Positions 1-8,811 of a DNA stretch of 64,000 nt are shown piece after piece (the stretch's first letter is position 1; each line of letters starts with the position of its first letter). The DNA lies in contig CAVPHU010000005.1 of the NCBI GenBank assembly GCA_963704815.1, forward strand, positions 496,001 through 560,000, written 5' to 3'. Position numbers and translations under genes: made by a program. The notes beneath the pieces are model-generated. The model was given only the letters and a program-made list of their open reading frames with translations, ran no database searches and was not told the origin of the DNA. This DNA comes from DATKWD01 sp963704815. Lineage in GTDB: Bacteria; Actinomycetota; Acidimicrobiia; Acidimicrobiales; Salinilacustritrichaceae.

Positions 1-30
1 ACCGAGATCGATTCCGACGGCCTTGGGCAT
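1..30 (-). CDS. dnaK: DnaK (Hsp70), first ten codons only
   Basis: The reverse strand reads MPKAVGIDLG from an ATG and then leaves the window. This is the standard N-terminus of the DnaK chaperone, where the phosphate-1 loop DLGTT binds ATP. A GGAGG ribosome site lies about 6 nt upstream of the ATG. The HAIR-like palindrome further upstream fits heat-shock control by HspR. Only ten residues are visible, but the sequence is diagnostic and its context agrees. Confidence 0.8.
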   Translation of the reverse strand, partial: MPKAVGIDLG

Positions 31-77
31 TGCATTCCTCCGAGGAGAGTGGTGGGGGGATGGGCTTGTGGGCTCGC

Positions 78-105
78 AGTGTATCGGGAGGATCAGCTGA
101 ACAAC
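78..105 (-). promoter_or_regulatory. Predicted dnaK promoter
   Basis: On the minus strand a TACACT -10 hexamer (78-83) is preceded by GTTGTT (100-105), a weak -35 with a 16-nt spacer. It lies about 50 bp upstream of the dnaK start, just downstream of the HAIR-like palindrome. Assigned by eye. Confidence 0.35.
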
Positions 106-111
106 ACAAAA

Positions 112-132
112 GTTGAGTGATATGCACGCAAC
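112..132. promoter_or_regulatory. HAIR-like inverted repeat (putative HspR operator)
   Basis: The sequence reads GTTGAGT-N7-ACGCAAC. The HspR operator HAIR, known upstream of actinobacterial dnaK operons, is CTTGAGT-N7-ACTCAAG. The left arm matches 6 of 7 and the right arm 5 of 7, with the exact 7-nt spacer, and the two arms are complementary except at one position. It lies 82-102 bp upstream of the dnaK ATG. The remaining bases to the first plus-strand gene (133-314) show nothing else recognisable. Confidence 0.5.
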
Positions 133-314
133 CTTGGGGCGAAGGCCATCGCCCTCGCCCAGCGGTTGGCGACCTCGGGACGGCGCTCGCAGCCTTGAGC
201 CCTCGCCATCGCCGAACCAGTCGGGACGACGTGGCCGGATCCTCCGACTGACCGATCTGCAGATCGCCCGTTCGGAGGACGACAACACCCCTCACCCTCC
301 GTAGCCTGTGCAGC

Positions 315-1223
315 GTGACCACCCTGCTCCGGACCAGCAGGCTGACCAAGGCCTATCCGGGGGTGGTGGCGCTCGACGAGTTGACCGTCGACATCGGTCC
401 GGGCACGGTCGGGCTGGTCGGCGCCAACGGCGCGGGCAAGACCACCCTGTTCCGCATCATGCTCGGACTGACCTCGCCCGATGCCGGCACCATCGAGGTG
501 GCCGGCGTCGACGTGGCCGCCAACCCGGTCGGCGTGCGCACACGGCTGGGGTTCATGCCCGAACACGACTGCCTGCCGACCGATCAGACCGCCGCCGACG
601 TGGTGGCCACGCTGGGTGAGCTCGGCGGCCTCCCACCTCGTGCGGCGCGGCAACGGGCTTCCGACGTGCTCGATCTCGTCGGACTCGACGAAGCCCGCTT
701 TCGTCCGGTCGAGGGGTTCTCGACCGGCATGCGACAGCGCACCAAGCTCGCCCAGGCGATCGTGGGCGATCCCGAGGTGGTGCTGCTCGACGAGCCGACC
801 GCGGGTCTCGATCCGGCGGGACGCGAGGAGATGCTGGCCCTGATCGAACGGCTCGGCACCTTCGGCATCTCGATCGTGCTGGCCACCCACCTGCTCGACG
901 ACGTGCAACAGGTGTGCGATCAGGTCGTGATGCTCGACGGCGGCCGGCTGATCACGGCCGGGCGAACCGACGCGCTCATCGAGACCACCGGGACGGTGAC
1001 CGTCGACGCCGGCGGCCGGGCCGACGCCCTGCTCGACGTGATCGTGGCCACCGGCCTCGCGGCCGAAGCGGCGATCGACGGCTCGGTCGCCGTCTCGGTG
1101 ACCGACGACGGCGATCTCGACCGGATCGTCGCGGCCGTCGCCGCGTCCGGACTCCCCCTGCACCGGATGACCCCACGGAACCGCAGCCTCGACGACGTCT
1201 TCCTCGACCGGGCCGCTCGATGA
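315..1223 (+). CDS. ABC transporter ATP-binding protein
   Basis: A 302-aa nucleotide-binding subunit of an exporter-type ABC system at the inner face of the membrane. Walker A GANGAGKTT is at residues 36-44, a signature variant FSTGMRQ at 135-141, and Walker B VVLLDEP at 155-161, followed by the H-loop ATHLLDD. A C-terminal ~80-residue extension is typical of CcmA/NatA-like exporters. The GTG start has TAGCCT 7 nt before it and no Shine-Dalgarno, suggesting a leaderless transcript. It is first in a four-gene ATPase-permease-ATPase-permease operon with 4-nt overlaps. The substrate is unknown. Confidence 0.9.
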   Translation: MTTLLRTSRLTKAYPGVVALDELTVDIGPGTVGLVGANGAGKTTLFRIMLGLTSPDAGTIEVAGVDVAANPVGVRTRLGFMPEHDCLPTDQTAADVVATLGELGGLPPRAARQRASDVLDLVGLDEARFRPVEGFSTGMRQRTKLAQAIVGDPEVVLLDEPTAGLDPAGREEMLALIERLGTFGISIVLATHLLDDVQQVCDQVVMLDGGRLITAGRTDALIETTGTVTVDAGGRADALLDVIVATGLAAEAAIDGSVAVSVTDDGDLDRIVAAVAASGLPLHRMTPRNRSLDDVFLDRAAR

Positions 1224-2119
1224 CCGACCTGTCCACCGGCGCGGTCTACGACCGCGGATACCGGCCGTACGACGGGCCCCGGGGCGGGCGACCCCAGGCG
1301 AGATGGGCACTCTGGCGAGCCTCGGTCCGCCGAGCCCTCGGGCTCCGCCGCTCCTGGCGCCAGAAGGTGTTCCCGTGGACCCTGCTCGTCATCGTCTCGA
1401 TCCCCGCAGTGGTCAACGTCGGGGTGGCCTACCTGACCCGGGACACCGTGGCGGACGAGTTCGAGTTCATCACCTACCGCGACTACGTCGGTGTCGGAAC
1501 CGCGCTGCTGCTGTTCGTGGCGCTCACGGCTCCCGACGTCATCTGCCCCGATCGCCGACACCGAATGCTGCCGCTCATCTTCGCCCGACCGCTGACCGGC
1601 ACCGACTACGTCCTGACCAAGGTCGCGGCCATCACCGGCATCGTGTTCGCGTTCGGCTTCCTTCCGCACGTCGTCCTGTTCGTCGGGCAGGCCCTCGTCG
1701 ACACCGACGGATCGCTCACGTACGTCCGTGACAACGCCGAGTTCATCTGGCAGGTCCCGATCGCCGTGGCGGTCGTGGCGATCTACTACTCGGTGCTCGG
1801 GATCCTGGCTGCGAGCACCACCAACCGGCGAGCCATCGCCGGTGCGGTCTTCCTCATCGTGCTCCTCGTCGCATCGGTCGTGTCGGCGGTGTTGAGCGGC
1901 GGCGACGAGGACGGCGTCTTCCCGTCGATGTGGGCGATCGTCAACCTGCTCGCCCTGCCGCTCCGGGTGCGCGACCTGATCTTCCTCGGCGAGATGGCGC
2001 CGGACGGTCCCCTCGGCGGCATCGAAGGCGGCGCGATCGCGGCGGTCGCCGTCTACCTCGTCGTGGTGCTCGGCTCGCTGGGTGTCCTGATCAGGCGCTA
2101 TCGCTGGATCGAGGCGTGA
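1220..2119 (+). CDS. ABC transporter permease
   Basis: A 299-aa integral membrane protein, likely ABC-2 type, translated from an ATG overlapping the upstream stop (ATGA). The N-terminal ~50 residues are soluble and basic (YDRGYRPYDGPRGG motif). They are followed by about six hydrophobic segments, including KVFPWTLLVIVSIPAVVNVG and LGSLGVLIRRYRW at the end. The arrangement implies that it forms the membrane pore with the neighbouring ATPases. The substrate cannot be told from sequence. Confidence 0.8.
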   Translation: MTDLSTGAVYDRGYRPYDGPRGGRPQARWALWRASVRRALGLRRSWRQKVFPWTLLVIVSIPAVVNVGVAYLTRDTVADEFEFITYRDYVGVGTALLLFVALTAPDVICPDRRHRMLPLIFARPLTGTDYVLTKVAAITGIVFAFGFLPHVVLFVGQALVDTDGSLTYVRDNAEFIWQVPIAVAVVAIYYSVLGILAASTTNRRAIAGAVFLIVLLVASVVSAVLSGGDEDGVFPSMWAIVNLLALPLRVRDLIFLGEMAPDGPLGGIEGGAIAAVAVYLVVVLGSLGVLIRRYRWIEA

Positions 2120-3045
2120 TGGATCCGGCGTTCGTCGACGATGCGGCCGTCACCGTGCACGACGCCTCGGTCTGGTTCGGTCAGAAGGTCGCGCTGTCGG
2201 AGTTCTCCTGCTCGTTCGGGCCGGGCGTGACCGGTCTGCTCGGCCCCAACGGAGCGGGCAAGACCACCCTCATGCGAGCCATCTGCGGGCTGCTGCCCGT
2301 GAACCAGGGTGAGGTGCGCGTCCACGGTGCCGACCCCCGCACCGACCGGCCGGTGCACGAACGACTGGCACTCGTGCCCGAGGAGGACTCGGTCCCCGAA
2401 GCGCTCACGGCTCGCCAACTCGTGCGCTACACCGCAGCGCTCCGTGGCATCGACGACGAGCGCCGGATCGGCGACGCCCTCGGACGAGTCGACCTGCTCG
2501 ACGCCGCCGATCGTGCGGTCGGCGACTTCAGCAAGGGCATGCGACAGCGGGCGAAGATCGCCGCGGTCCTCGTCGCCGACCCGACCGTGCTGGTCCTCGA
2601 CGAGCCCCTGAACGGTGCCGACCCCGTCCAGCGGCTCTCACTGATCTCGTTGTTCACGTCGTTGGGCGCCGAGGGACGGACCGTCATCGTGAGCTCGCAC
2701 GTCCTGCACGAGGTCGAGCGACTCTCGTCGCGGATCATCGTGGTGCTCGCCGGCCGCTTGGCGGCAGCCGGGGGTCATCGCGCCATCCGTGACGCGATGG
2801 CCGACCGCCCCCGACGAGTGATCGTGCGGGCCGACCTCCCGCGCCGCCTCGCCAGTCACCTCCTCGCGCTCGACGTGGTGACCGGGGTCGAGGTCGAGGG
2901 CGACACCGTGACCATCTCCACCAGCAATGCCGGTGCCCTCGCCGTGGCCCTGCCAAATGTGGCCGTCGACCAGGGCTGCGGACTGCGCGAGGTCCGTCCG
3001 CTCGACGAGTCGCTCGAGGCCGTGTTCCGGGAGCTCACCCGATGA
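2119..3045 (+). CDS. ABC transporter ATP-binding protein
   Basis: The second nucleotide-binding subunit of the operon, 308 aa, starting in a TGATG overlap. Walker A GPNGAGKTT is at 42-50, signature FSKGMRQ at 137-143, Walker B VLVLDEP at 157-163, and the H-loop is SSHVLHE. It is a paralogue of the first ATPase but carries a Lys in the signature. Two different ATPases with two different permeases suggest a heteromeric exporter or two coupled exporters. Confidence 0.9.
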   Translation: MDPAFVDDAAVTVHDASVWFGQKVALSEFSCSFGPGVTGLLGPNGAGKTTLMRAICGLLPVNQGEVRVHGADPRTDRPVHERLALVPEEDSVPEALTARQLVRYTAALRGIDDERRIGDALGRVDLLDAADRAVGDFSKGMRQRAKIAAVLVADPTVLVLDEPLNGADPVQRLSLISLFTSLGAEGRTVIVSSHVLHEVERLSSRIIVVLAGRLAAAGGHRAIRDAMADRPRRVIVRADLPRRLASHLLALDVVTGVEVEGDTVTISTSNAGALAVALPNVAVDQGCGLREVRPLDESLEAVFRELTR

Positions 3046-3773
3046 TGTCGCGACTGCTGGCCATGGTCGTCTATGTGCCCCGCGCCTGCTTGCCGACCCA
3101 GCGCCGTCGCATCCTCGCCGTCCCGATCGGCGCCGCCCTGCTGTTCGGAGCGCTCAGCCACGCCATCGAGGGTGACCGGGCGGCCGCCTTCGCCGATGTC
3201 GCCAACGCCGGACTGTTCGGCCTCGTCCTCCCCCTCGGCTGTCTGATCATCGGCGACGCGGTGCTCGGGGCCGAAGTCCGAAGCGGGGCCCTTCCCTTCA
3301 CCTGGCTGGCTCCGGTCAACCTCTGGGAGATCATCGTCGCTCGGTGGCTGGGCGGCTGGCTGATCGCACTGGCGACGATCGTGCCCGCGTGTGCCGCCGC
3401 CGCGCTCATCGCCGGCGTTCCCGAGGCCATCGTCCCGTTGATGCTGGCGACTTCCGTCGGCGCGTCGGCGCTCGTTGCGGTGTTCGTGCTGATCGGATCG
3501 ACCACGCGCCGGGCCGCCGTGTGGTCGCTTGGATTCGTGTTGCTCGGCGAGCGCCTGGTCGGCGCCACCATCGCCGGCGTCGCCGGCGTCTCGCCGAGCT
3601 GGGTGGCCCGGTCGGTCTATGCGTCCTACGGCCCCGCAGCCGAGGCGCTCGAACGCAGCGGCATCCCCTCGGGCGGCGCCGCGCTCGGCCGACTCGTCGC
3701 CCTGACGCTCGTCGCCCTCGCCCTCGCGGTCTGGCGGCTCGGTTCGCTGCAGTTGACCGGCAGCCGGGACTGA
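3042..3773 (+). CDS. ABC transporter permease
   Basis: A 243-aa protein with about six hydrophobic segments, starting 4 nt inside the preceding ATPase gene. It is smaller than and unrelated in sequence to the first permease. It closes the exporter operon and converges on the PilZ gene, with only about 26 nt between them and no clear terminator. Confidence 0.75.
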   Translation: MMSRLLAMVVYVPRACLPTQRRRILAVPIGAALLFGALSHAIEGDRAAAFADVANAGLFGLVLPLGCLIIGDAVLGAEVRSGALPFTWLAPVNLWEIIVARWLGGWLIALATIVPACAAAALIAGVPEAIVPLMLATSVGASALVAVFVLIGSTTRRAAVWSLGFVLLGERLVGATIAGVAGVSPSWVARSVYASYGPAAEALERSGIPSGGAALGRLVALTLVALALAVWRLGSLQLTGSRD

Positions 3774-3799
3774 CCGGGACCGGACCGACCCGCCCAGGT

Positions 3800-4492
3800 T
3801 CAGAGCACCGCGGGATTCTGGGTCAGGTTCCAGATGACGAGGGCGAGGATCTTGTCGCGGATCTGGTCGCTCACGTCGACGAACTCGAGGCCGTACTGAC
3901 GGAGCACCGCCCCACCGGGCGTGCGCCCGTAGAGCGATCGGGTGCGGATGATGACCGACGACTCGAAGTGGAGGGCATCGCCGGGACCCGGCAAGGCCAC
4001 GTTCACGACGAGGGCCTCGTCGATCTCGTGGTCGCTGGTCGTGATGAGTCCGAGGCCCCCGGCGGACAGATCGACCACCTTGGCGTGCTGCGGCTCGCCG
4101 GCGTCCGAGCCGTGGAGTTCGTAGGTCGCGTCGAGCACCAGGGCGAGGCGGACGTCGGAACGGTGACGCCGCCGATCGATGGTGACCGGACGGGCCAGGG
4201 CGTACGGCGACTCGTCCGAGGCCCGGACCTCGGTGACGACGGTGTCGAACAGATAGACCGCATCGCCCGGTCGATCGAAGCGAATCGACACCAGCTGCCC
4301 CACCGACAACGTGAGCATCCCGTCGCGACGGATCGGGATGTCGATCCAGAGCATCTGGCCGGTGTCGTCGGTGACCGTGGCCGAGTAGCCACCCAGCGAG
4401 TCGCTCAGGTCGCTCACCCGGATGCTGGTGCCCGTCGTCAGGTGGGCCAGGCGCTCGGCCGCTCCGGTCGCGTCGTCCTGCTGCTGGGTCAT
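3800..4492 (-). CDS. PilZ-domain protein (YcgR-like), putative c-di-GMP effector
   Basis: A 230-aa cytoplasmic protein. An N-terminal beta-rich YcgR-N-like region is followed by a PilZ domain. The c-di-GMP motifs are visible: an arginine-rich segment RRRHRSD, and later DLSAGGLGL matching D/NxSxxG. Binding to c-di-GMP is therefore expected. The start was chosen at MTQQQDD because an AAGGGA site precedes it; the reading frame extends 23 codons further upstream without support. It fits with the GGDEF-EAL protein and the PilT-like ATPase elsewhere in the window. Confidence 0.8.
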   Translation of the reverse strand: MTQQQDDATGAAERLAHLTTGTSIRVSDLSDSLGGYSATVTDDTGQMLWIDIPIRRDGMLTLSVGQLVSIRFDRPGDAVYLFDTVVTEVRASDESPYALARPVTIDRRRHRSDVRLALVLDATYELHGSDAGEPQHAKVVDLSAGGLGLITTSDHEIDEALVVNVALPGPGDALHFESSVIIRTRSLYGRTPGGAVLRQYGLEFVDVSDQIRDKILALVIWNLTQNPAVL

Positions 4493-4581
4493 GGGTCCCT
4501 TCGATCCGCCTGGTGGAGGCAGTTTCCCACGTCCGCCGTGGGTCGCGACGACCGCAGCCACCAGAACTACGGTTTCGACTC

Positions 4582-5340
4582 ATGCCACGCCTCGTGTTGT
4601 TGCGTCACGGACAGAGCGAATGGAACGCCTCCAACCTGTTCACCGGCTGGTGGGACGCCGATCTGACCGACCTGGGGGTCCAGGAAGCCCTCGCCGGCGG
4701 TGCCCTGCTCGCCGAGAAGGGCGTGCTCCCCGACGTGGTCCACACCAGTGTGCAGACGCGGGCCATCCGAACCGCCGACCTCGCGCTGCACGCGGCCGGC
4801 CGGAGCTGGATCCCGGTGCGGCGGCACTGGCGCCTCAACGAGCGCCACTACGGCGACCTCACCGGCCGCAACAAGGCCGAGACGCTCGCGAAGTACGGCG
4901 AAGAGCAGGTCCACGTCTGGCGTCGGAGCTACGACACCCCACCACCGCCCATCGCGGCCGACAACGAGTTCGATCCGGTCGACGACGCCCGCTATGCCGA
5001 CTTGCCTCCGGAGGTTCGGCCGTCGAGCGAGTGCCTCGCCGACGTCGTCGACCGCATGCTCCCCTACTGGCACGACGGGATCGTGCCCGACCTGGTGGCC
5101 GGTCGGGTCGTACTGGTCGCCGCCCACGGCAACAGCCTCCGGGCGCTGGTCAAGCACCTCGACGGGATCGGCGACGACGCGATCGCCGATCTGAACATCC
5201 CGACCGGCCAGCCGCTGGTGTATGACCTCGGAGACGACTTCCGCCCGGCCGAGGACCTCGCCATCGAGCAGCGCTACCTCGCCGACCCGGCCGAGATCGC
5301 CGCGGCCGCCGAGGCCGTCAAGAACCAGGCCAAGGCCTGA
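4582..5340 (+). CDS. gpmA: 2,3-bisphosphoglycerate-dependent phosphoglycerate mutase
   Basis: A 252-aa glycolytic enzyme interconverting 3- and 2-phosphoglycerate. The catalytic LLRHGQSEWN motif (phosphohistidine) is at residues 5-14. RHWRLNERHYG and the second histidine region VAAHGNSLRALVKHL are present. Length and order match cofactor-dependent GpmA. A TACGGT hexamer lies 8 nt before the ATG and there is no Shine-Dalgarno. It ends just before a strong hairpin. Confidence 0.95.
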   Translation: MPRLVLLRHGQSEWNASNLFTGWWDADLTDLGVQEALAGGALLAEKGVLPDVVHTSVQTRAIRTADLALHAAGRSWIPVRRHWRLNERHYGDLTGRNKAETLAKYGEEQVHVWRRSYDTPPPPIAADNEFDPVDDARYADLPPEVRPSSECLADVVDRMLPYWHDGIVPDLVAGRVVLVAAHGNSLRALVKHLDGIGDDAIADLNIPTGQPLVYDLGDDFRPAEDLAIEQRYLADPAEIAAAAEAVKNQAKA

Positions 5341-5346
5341 ACACGC

Positions 5347-5378
5347 GGAAGTGCCGCCCTCGAGAGGGCGGCACTTCC
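5347..5378 (+). terminator. Perfect 14-bp hairpin downstream of gpmA
   Basis: A GC-rich stem of 14 bp (5347-5360 pairs with 5365-5378) with a CGAG tetraloop begins 6 nt after the gpmA stop. No U-run follows; instead there is a run of seven G. It is probably a factor-assisted or actinobacterial-type terminator, and could also protect the mRNA 3' end. The next ~145 bp before the convergent glnB stop show no gene. Confidence 0.65.
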
Positions 5379-5524
5379 GACCGGGGGGGTCCGGTTCTTG
5401 TTGCGGCTGGATCCGGCCGTGTGACGGAGGCGCCAGCCGAAGGAGCCAACCACCGACCCGCCCAGCTCCGTGCCAACGGCAGGGAGCCGAGCGGCGGTTT
5501 GCGAGGCGGCTGCGGCAGGAGGGC

Positions 5525-5866
5525 CTAGACCGCTTCGATCCCCATCTCTCCCGTGCGGATCCGAACCGCTCGGTCGACGGAGGTGACCCAGAGCTTGCCG
5601 TCGCCGATCTTGCCGGTCTGGGCTGCCGAGACGATGGCATCCGCCACCTTCTCGGCGTCCTCGGTGCCGATGAGCACCTCGACCTTCACCTTGGGCACGA
5701 AGTCGATCTGGTACTCCGCTCCTCGGTACGTCTCGGTGTGGCCACCTTGGCGGCCGAAGCCCTTGACCTCGCTGACGGTGATGCCCTGGATCCCGATGCC
5801 CTTGAGGGCATCTTTCACCTCTTCGAGCATGTGGGGTTTGATGATTGCGGTGACGAGATGCAGCAC
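5525..5866 (-). CDS. glnB: Nitrogen regulatory protein P-II
   Basis: A 113-aa P-II signal protein that senses ATP/ADP and 2-oxoglutarate and gates the ammonium channel. It carries the T-loop TYRGAEYQIDF with Tyr52, equivalent to Tyr51 of the family and the site of uridylylation or, in actinobacteria, adenylylation. The C-terminal signature GDGKLWVTSVDRAVRIRTGE is complete. It has a GTG start with AGGAG 6 nt upstream, 9 nt after the amt stop, so the two form an amt-glnB operon. It could equally be called glnK. Confidence 0.95.
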   Translation of the reverse strand: MLHLVTAIIKPHMLEEVKDALKGIGIQGITVSEVKGFGRQGGHTETYRGAEYQIDFVPKVKVEVLIGTEDAEKVADAIVSAAQTGKIGDGKLWVTSVDRAVRIRTGEMGIEAV

Positions 5867-5875
5867 GATGGTCTC

Positions 5876-7333
5876 CTAAGCGTTCGTCGGGGTGGGAGTG
5901 GAGGACGAGCCAGCCGAGCTGGGGATGCCAACACCGCCGGACATGATGTCGGGGCCGTAGCCGGGAGCACCGTGCTCTTCGACATCGAGGCCGGCGAGCT
6001 CTTCTTCGGGGCTGACCCGGAGGCCGATGGTGTGCTTGATCGCCAGGAACAGCAGTCCGGTGGTCACGACCACGAAGACGAAGTGCACACCGACGAACAG
6101 GGCTTGGGTACCGAGCTGGTTGAGGCCACCGCCGTAGAACAGCCCGGCATCCTCACGCCCGAGGAAGGCGTCGTCGAACGTGGCGAAGAAGGCGATCGAG
6201 AGGGTGCCCCAGGTGCCGCAGACGGCGTGCACCGAGATGGCACCCACCGGATCGTCGACCCCTCGCCGGTCGAAGAACCGCACCGAGAACACGACGATCA
6301 CACCGCCGATGCCACCGATGACGACAGCAGCCCAGGTCTCGACCGAGCCGACCGGCGCCGTGATGGCCACCAGCCCTGCGAGCAGACCGTTGGCGGCCAT
6401 CGACACGTCGGGCTTCTTGTCGAGCGACCAGTTGACGAGCATCGCCATGACCGCACCAGCGGCTGCGGCGAGCAGCGTCCTGACGCCGATCTGCATGACG
6501 AACTCGTCAGCCGCGAGCTCCGAGCCCGGGTTGAAGCCCATCCAGCCGATGAAGAGGATCATCGCGCCGAGCACGACGAACGGAATGCTGTGGCCGGGAA
6601 TGGCCCGGGGCTTGCCGTCCTTGTCGTACTTGCCGATGCGCGGGCCGAGGATGATCGCACCCATCATGGCGGCCCAACCGCCGGTGGCGTGGACGATCGT
6701 CGAGCCGGCGAAGTCCGAGAACGGGTACTCGAGCTGGGCGAGCCAGCCGCCACCCCAGGTCCAGCGAAGGACGATCGGGTAGATGACCGCCGTGATGACG
6801 ATGCTGTAGACGAAGTAGCTGGCGAACTTGGTCCGCTCGGCCATGGCTCCCGACACGATGGTCGCAGCCGTGGCCGCGAAGGCAGCCTGGAAGAAGAAGA
6901 AGGTGGAAGGCCACAGAGAGCCTCCGCCGAACCCTTCGTCGACCGTGAACGAGCCATCGAACGTGGCGCCGTCGACGCCGGCGATGCCGAAGTCCCAGCC
7001 GAACCATCCGCCGAACAGCTCCTCTCCGCCGAATGCGATGCCGAAGCCGAGGACGGCGAAGGCGAGGACGCCGGCGCTCATGTCCATCAGGTTCTTCATC
7101 ATGATGTTCGCCACGTTCTTGGCCCGGGTGAGCCCGGCCTCGACGAGCGCGAACCCTGCCTGCATGAAGAAGACCAGGGTTCCGGCGATGAAGATCCAGA
7201 GGTTGTCGAGGATCTGCTTGTCACCGAGCGCCTTGTCGGTGAGATCACCGATTTCCTGAGCCGATGCGGGCGCGGCGGTCAGCAACACGATTGCTGAGGC
7301 GACCACCGCTCCGGCGAGCAGCTTGCGTTTCAC
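5876..7333 (-). CDS. amt: Ammonium transporter
   Basis: A 485-aa AmtB-family channel. A cleavable-type signal (to about AAPASAQE) precedes 11 membrane segments. The twin pore histidines lie in IVHATGGWAAMMG and VHAVCGTWG. The GTG start is preceded by GGAGG at 6 nt; the upstream reading frame is open but has no support. It is co-transcribed with glnB, its usual regulator, implying control by nitrogen status. No clear GlnR box was seen in the 200-bp upstream region. Confidence 0.95.
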   Translation of the reverse strand: MKRKLLAGAVVASAIVLLTAAPASAQEIGDLTDKALGDKQILDNLWIFIAGTLVFFMQAGFALVEAGLTRAKNVANIMMKNLMDMSAGVLAFAVLGFGIAFGGEELFGGWFGWDFGIAGVDGATFDGSFTVDEGFGGGSLWPSTFFFFQAAFAATAATIVSGAMAERTKFASYFVYSIVITAVIYPIVLRWTWGGGWLAQLEYPFSDFAGSTIVHATGGWAAMMGAIILGPRIGKYDKDGKPRAIPGHSIPFVVLGAMILFIGWMGFNPGSELAADEFVMQIGVRTLLAAAAGAVMAMLVNWSLDKKPDVSMAANGLLAGLVAITAPVGSVETWAAVVIGGIGGVIVVFSVRFFDRRGVDDPVGAISVHAVCGTWGTLSIAFFATFDDAFLGREDAGLFYGGGLNQLGTQALFVGVHFVFVVVTTGLLFLAIKHTIGLRVSPEEELAGLDVEEHGAPGYGPDIMSGGVGIPSSAGSSSTPTPTNA

Positions 7334-7540
7334 GATTCCTCCAAATGGGGGTGGGGTTGGGTGGGGACACACGAGGTCAGGCCGCGCTGCCTGACGCAGG
7401 AGCCAACGTAGGCAAGGCCGATTTCGCAGTTGTTCGCGCTGCGTGACGGGTGTGCAACCGCTGTGTGTCGGGAGTGTGAACGAGCCGAGCGGGGCACTTT
7501 TGGCCGCTTCGTCCGCCGCTGCGTGCCTAACATCGCCGCC

Positions 7541-7963
7541 ATGGCCAAGCAGAGCTACGCAGAGCACCTGTCCAACGTCCCGCTGTTCTCCGCATGCTCG
7601 AAGAAGGAGTTGCAGAAGCTCGCCAGGGCGACCGACGAGATCACGTTGCCGGCGGGCCACGTGCTCATGGAGCAGGGCCATCTCGGGCGCGAGGCCTTCG
7701 TGATCGTCGATGGCACCGCGGAGGTGCGGCGCAACGGCCGCAAGATCGCCGAGCTCGGGCCCGGTTCAGCCGTGGGCGAGCTGTCGCTGCTCGACCGCGG
7801 CGAACGCACGGCCACCGTCAAGGCCAAGACCGAGCTCACCGTGCTGGTCCTCGGACCGCGCGAGTTCGGCGCGGTCATCGACTCGGTGCCGTCGATCTCG
7901 GGCAAGTTGCTCCAGTCGATGGCCACCACCATCCGTGACCTCGACACCAAGGTCTACGGCTGA
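7541..7963 (+). CDS. Cyclic nucleotide-binding domain protein
   Basis: A 140-aa single-domain protein of the CAP/CRP cNMP-binding fold without a DNA-binding domain. The phosphate-binding cassette GELSLLDRGERTATV carries the Glu and Arg typical of cAMP-binding members. It starts at an ATG 7 nt after a TAACAT hexamer, consistent with a leaderless mRNA. It probably acts as a stand-alone sensor or regulatory subunit; no partner is evident. Confidence 0.85.
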   Translation: MAKQSYAEHLSNVPLFSACSKKELQKLARATDEITLPAGHVLMEQGHLGREAFVIVDGTAEVRRNGRKIAELGPGSAVGELSLLDRGERTATVKAKTELTVLVLGPREFGAVIDSVPSISGKLLQSMATTIRDLDTKVYG

Positions 7964-7972
7964 ACCACCGGT

Positions 7973-8701
7973 TCAGGGATCCGCGATGGCCTCGGCCACG
8001 GGGTCCTCCTCGAAGAGGTAGCGCCAGATGGCTCCGCCGGCGAGGGCACCGAGGATCGGCGCCACCCAGAACATCCAGAGCTGCTCGATGGCCCAGTCGC
8101 CGACGAACAACGCCGGCCCGGTCGACCGGGCCGGGTTCACCGACGTGTTGGTGACCGGGATGCTGATCAGATGGATGAGCGTGAGGCACAGGCCCACGGC
8201 GAGGGGGGCGAAGCCGACGGGCATCGTTCCGCGGGTCGCGCCGAGGATGACCAGGAGGAACATGGCGGTCAGCACGAATTCGGCGACGAACGCCGCGAGC
8301 GCCGTGTAGAGGCCGGGGCTGTGGTCGGCGAATCCGTTGGCGGCGAATCCGCTCTCGACCAGGTCGAAACCGGGTTGGCCGTTGGCGATGATGGCCAACA
8401 CCCCGCACGCTCCCAGCGAACCGGCCACCTGGACGATGATGTAGGGCGCCACGTCGTTGCGCTGGGCCCGACCGGCGGCGAACAGCCCGAGCGTCACCGC
8501 TGGATTGAAGTGTCCGCCCGAGATGTGTCCCAGCGCGAAGATCCCGGTGAGCACGGTGAGGCCGAACGCGAACGACACCCCGACCAGGCCGATGCCGAGA
8601 TTGGTCTCGGGCATGAATCCGGCGGCGAGGACCGCGGCCCCGCAACCTCCGAGCACCAGCCAGAACGTGCCGAAGAACTCGGCGAGCAACTTGCGGGCCA
8701 T
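7973..8701 (-). CDS. aqpZ: Aquaporin Z / MIP family channel
   Basis: A 242-aa six-helix channel with both NPA boxes, HFNPAVT and SVNPARS, and the conserved N-terminal MARKLLAEFFGTFWLV. The Arg after the second NPA box is present, and the narrow-filter residues look water-specific rather than glycerol-specific. The start is the ATG of MARKLL. The gene converges closely (9 nt) on the cyclic-nucleotide-binding gene. Confidence 0.9.
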   Translation of the reverse strand: MARKLLAEFFGTFWLVLGGCGAAVLAAGFMPETNLGIGLVGVSFAFGLTVLTGIFALGHISGGHFNPAVTLGLFAAGRAQRNDVAPYIIVQVAGSLGACGVLAIIANGQPGFDLVESGFAANGFADHSPGLYTALAAFVAEFVLTAMFLLVILGATRGTMPVGFAPLAVGLCLTLIHLISIPVTNTSVNPARSTGPALFVGDWAIEQLWMFWVAPILGALAGGAIWRYLFEEDPVAEAIADP

Positions 8702-8811
8702 GCGGCCTCCTCCATGCTGTGCGTGTGCGAACCCCATGACTCGCAGCCCCCGCAGTGTTCCATCGAGAGGGTTCTCGGGTCGCGGATCACCCGAGTACGG
8801 TTCGTGACGTC

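Noticed and set aside
2856..4583. 575-codon minus-strand frame spanning the ABC permease and PilZ gene
   Set aside because: No domain, Arg/Gly-rich, crosses two well-supported genes.
5222..7297. 691-codon plus-strand frame opposite glnB-amt
   Set aside because: Asp/Glu/Arg-rich shadow of the amt and glnB genes.
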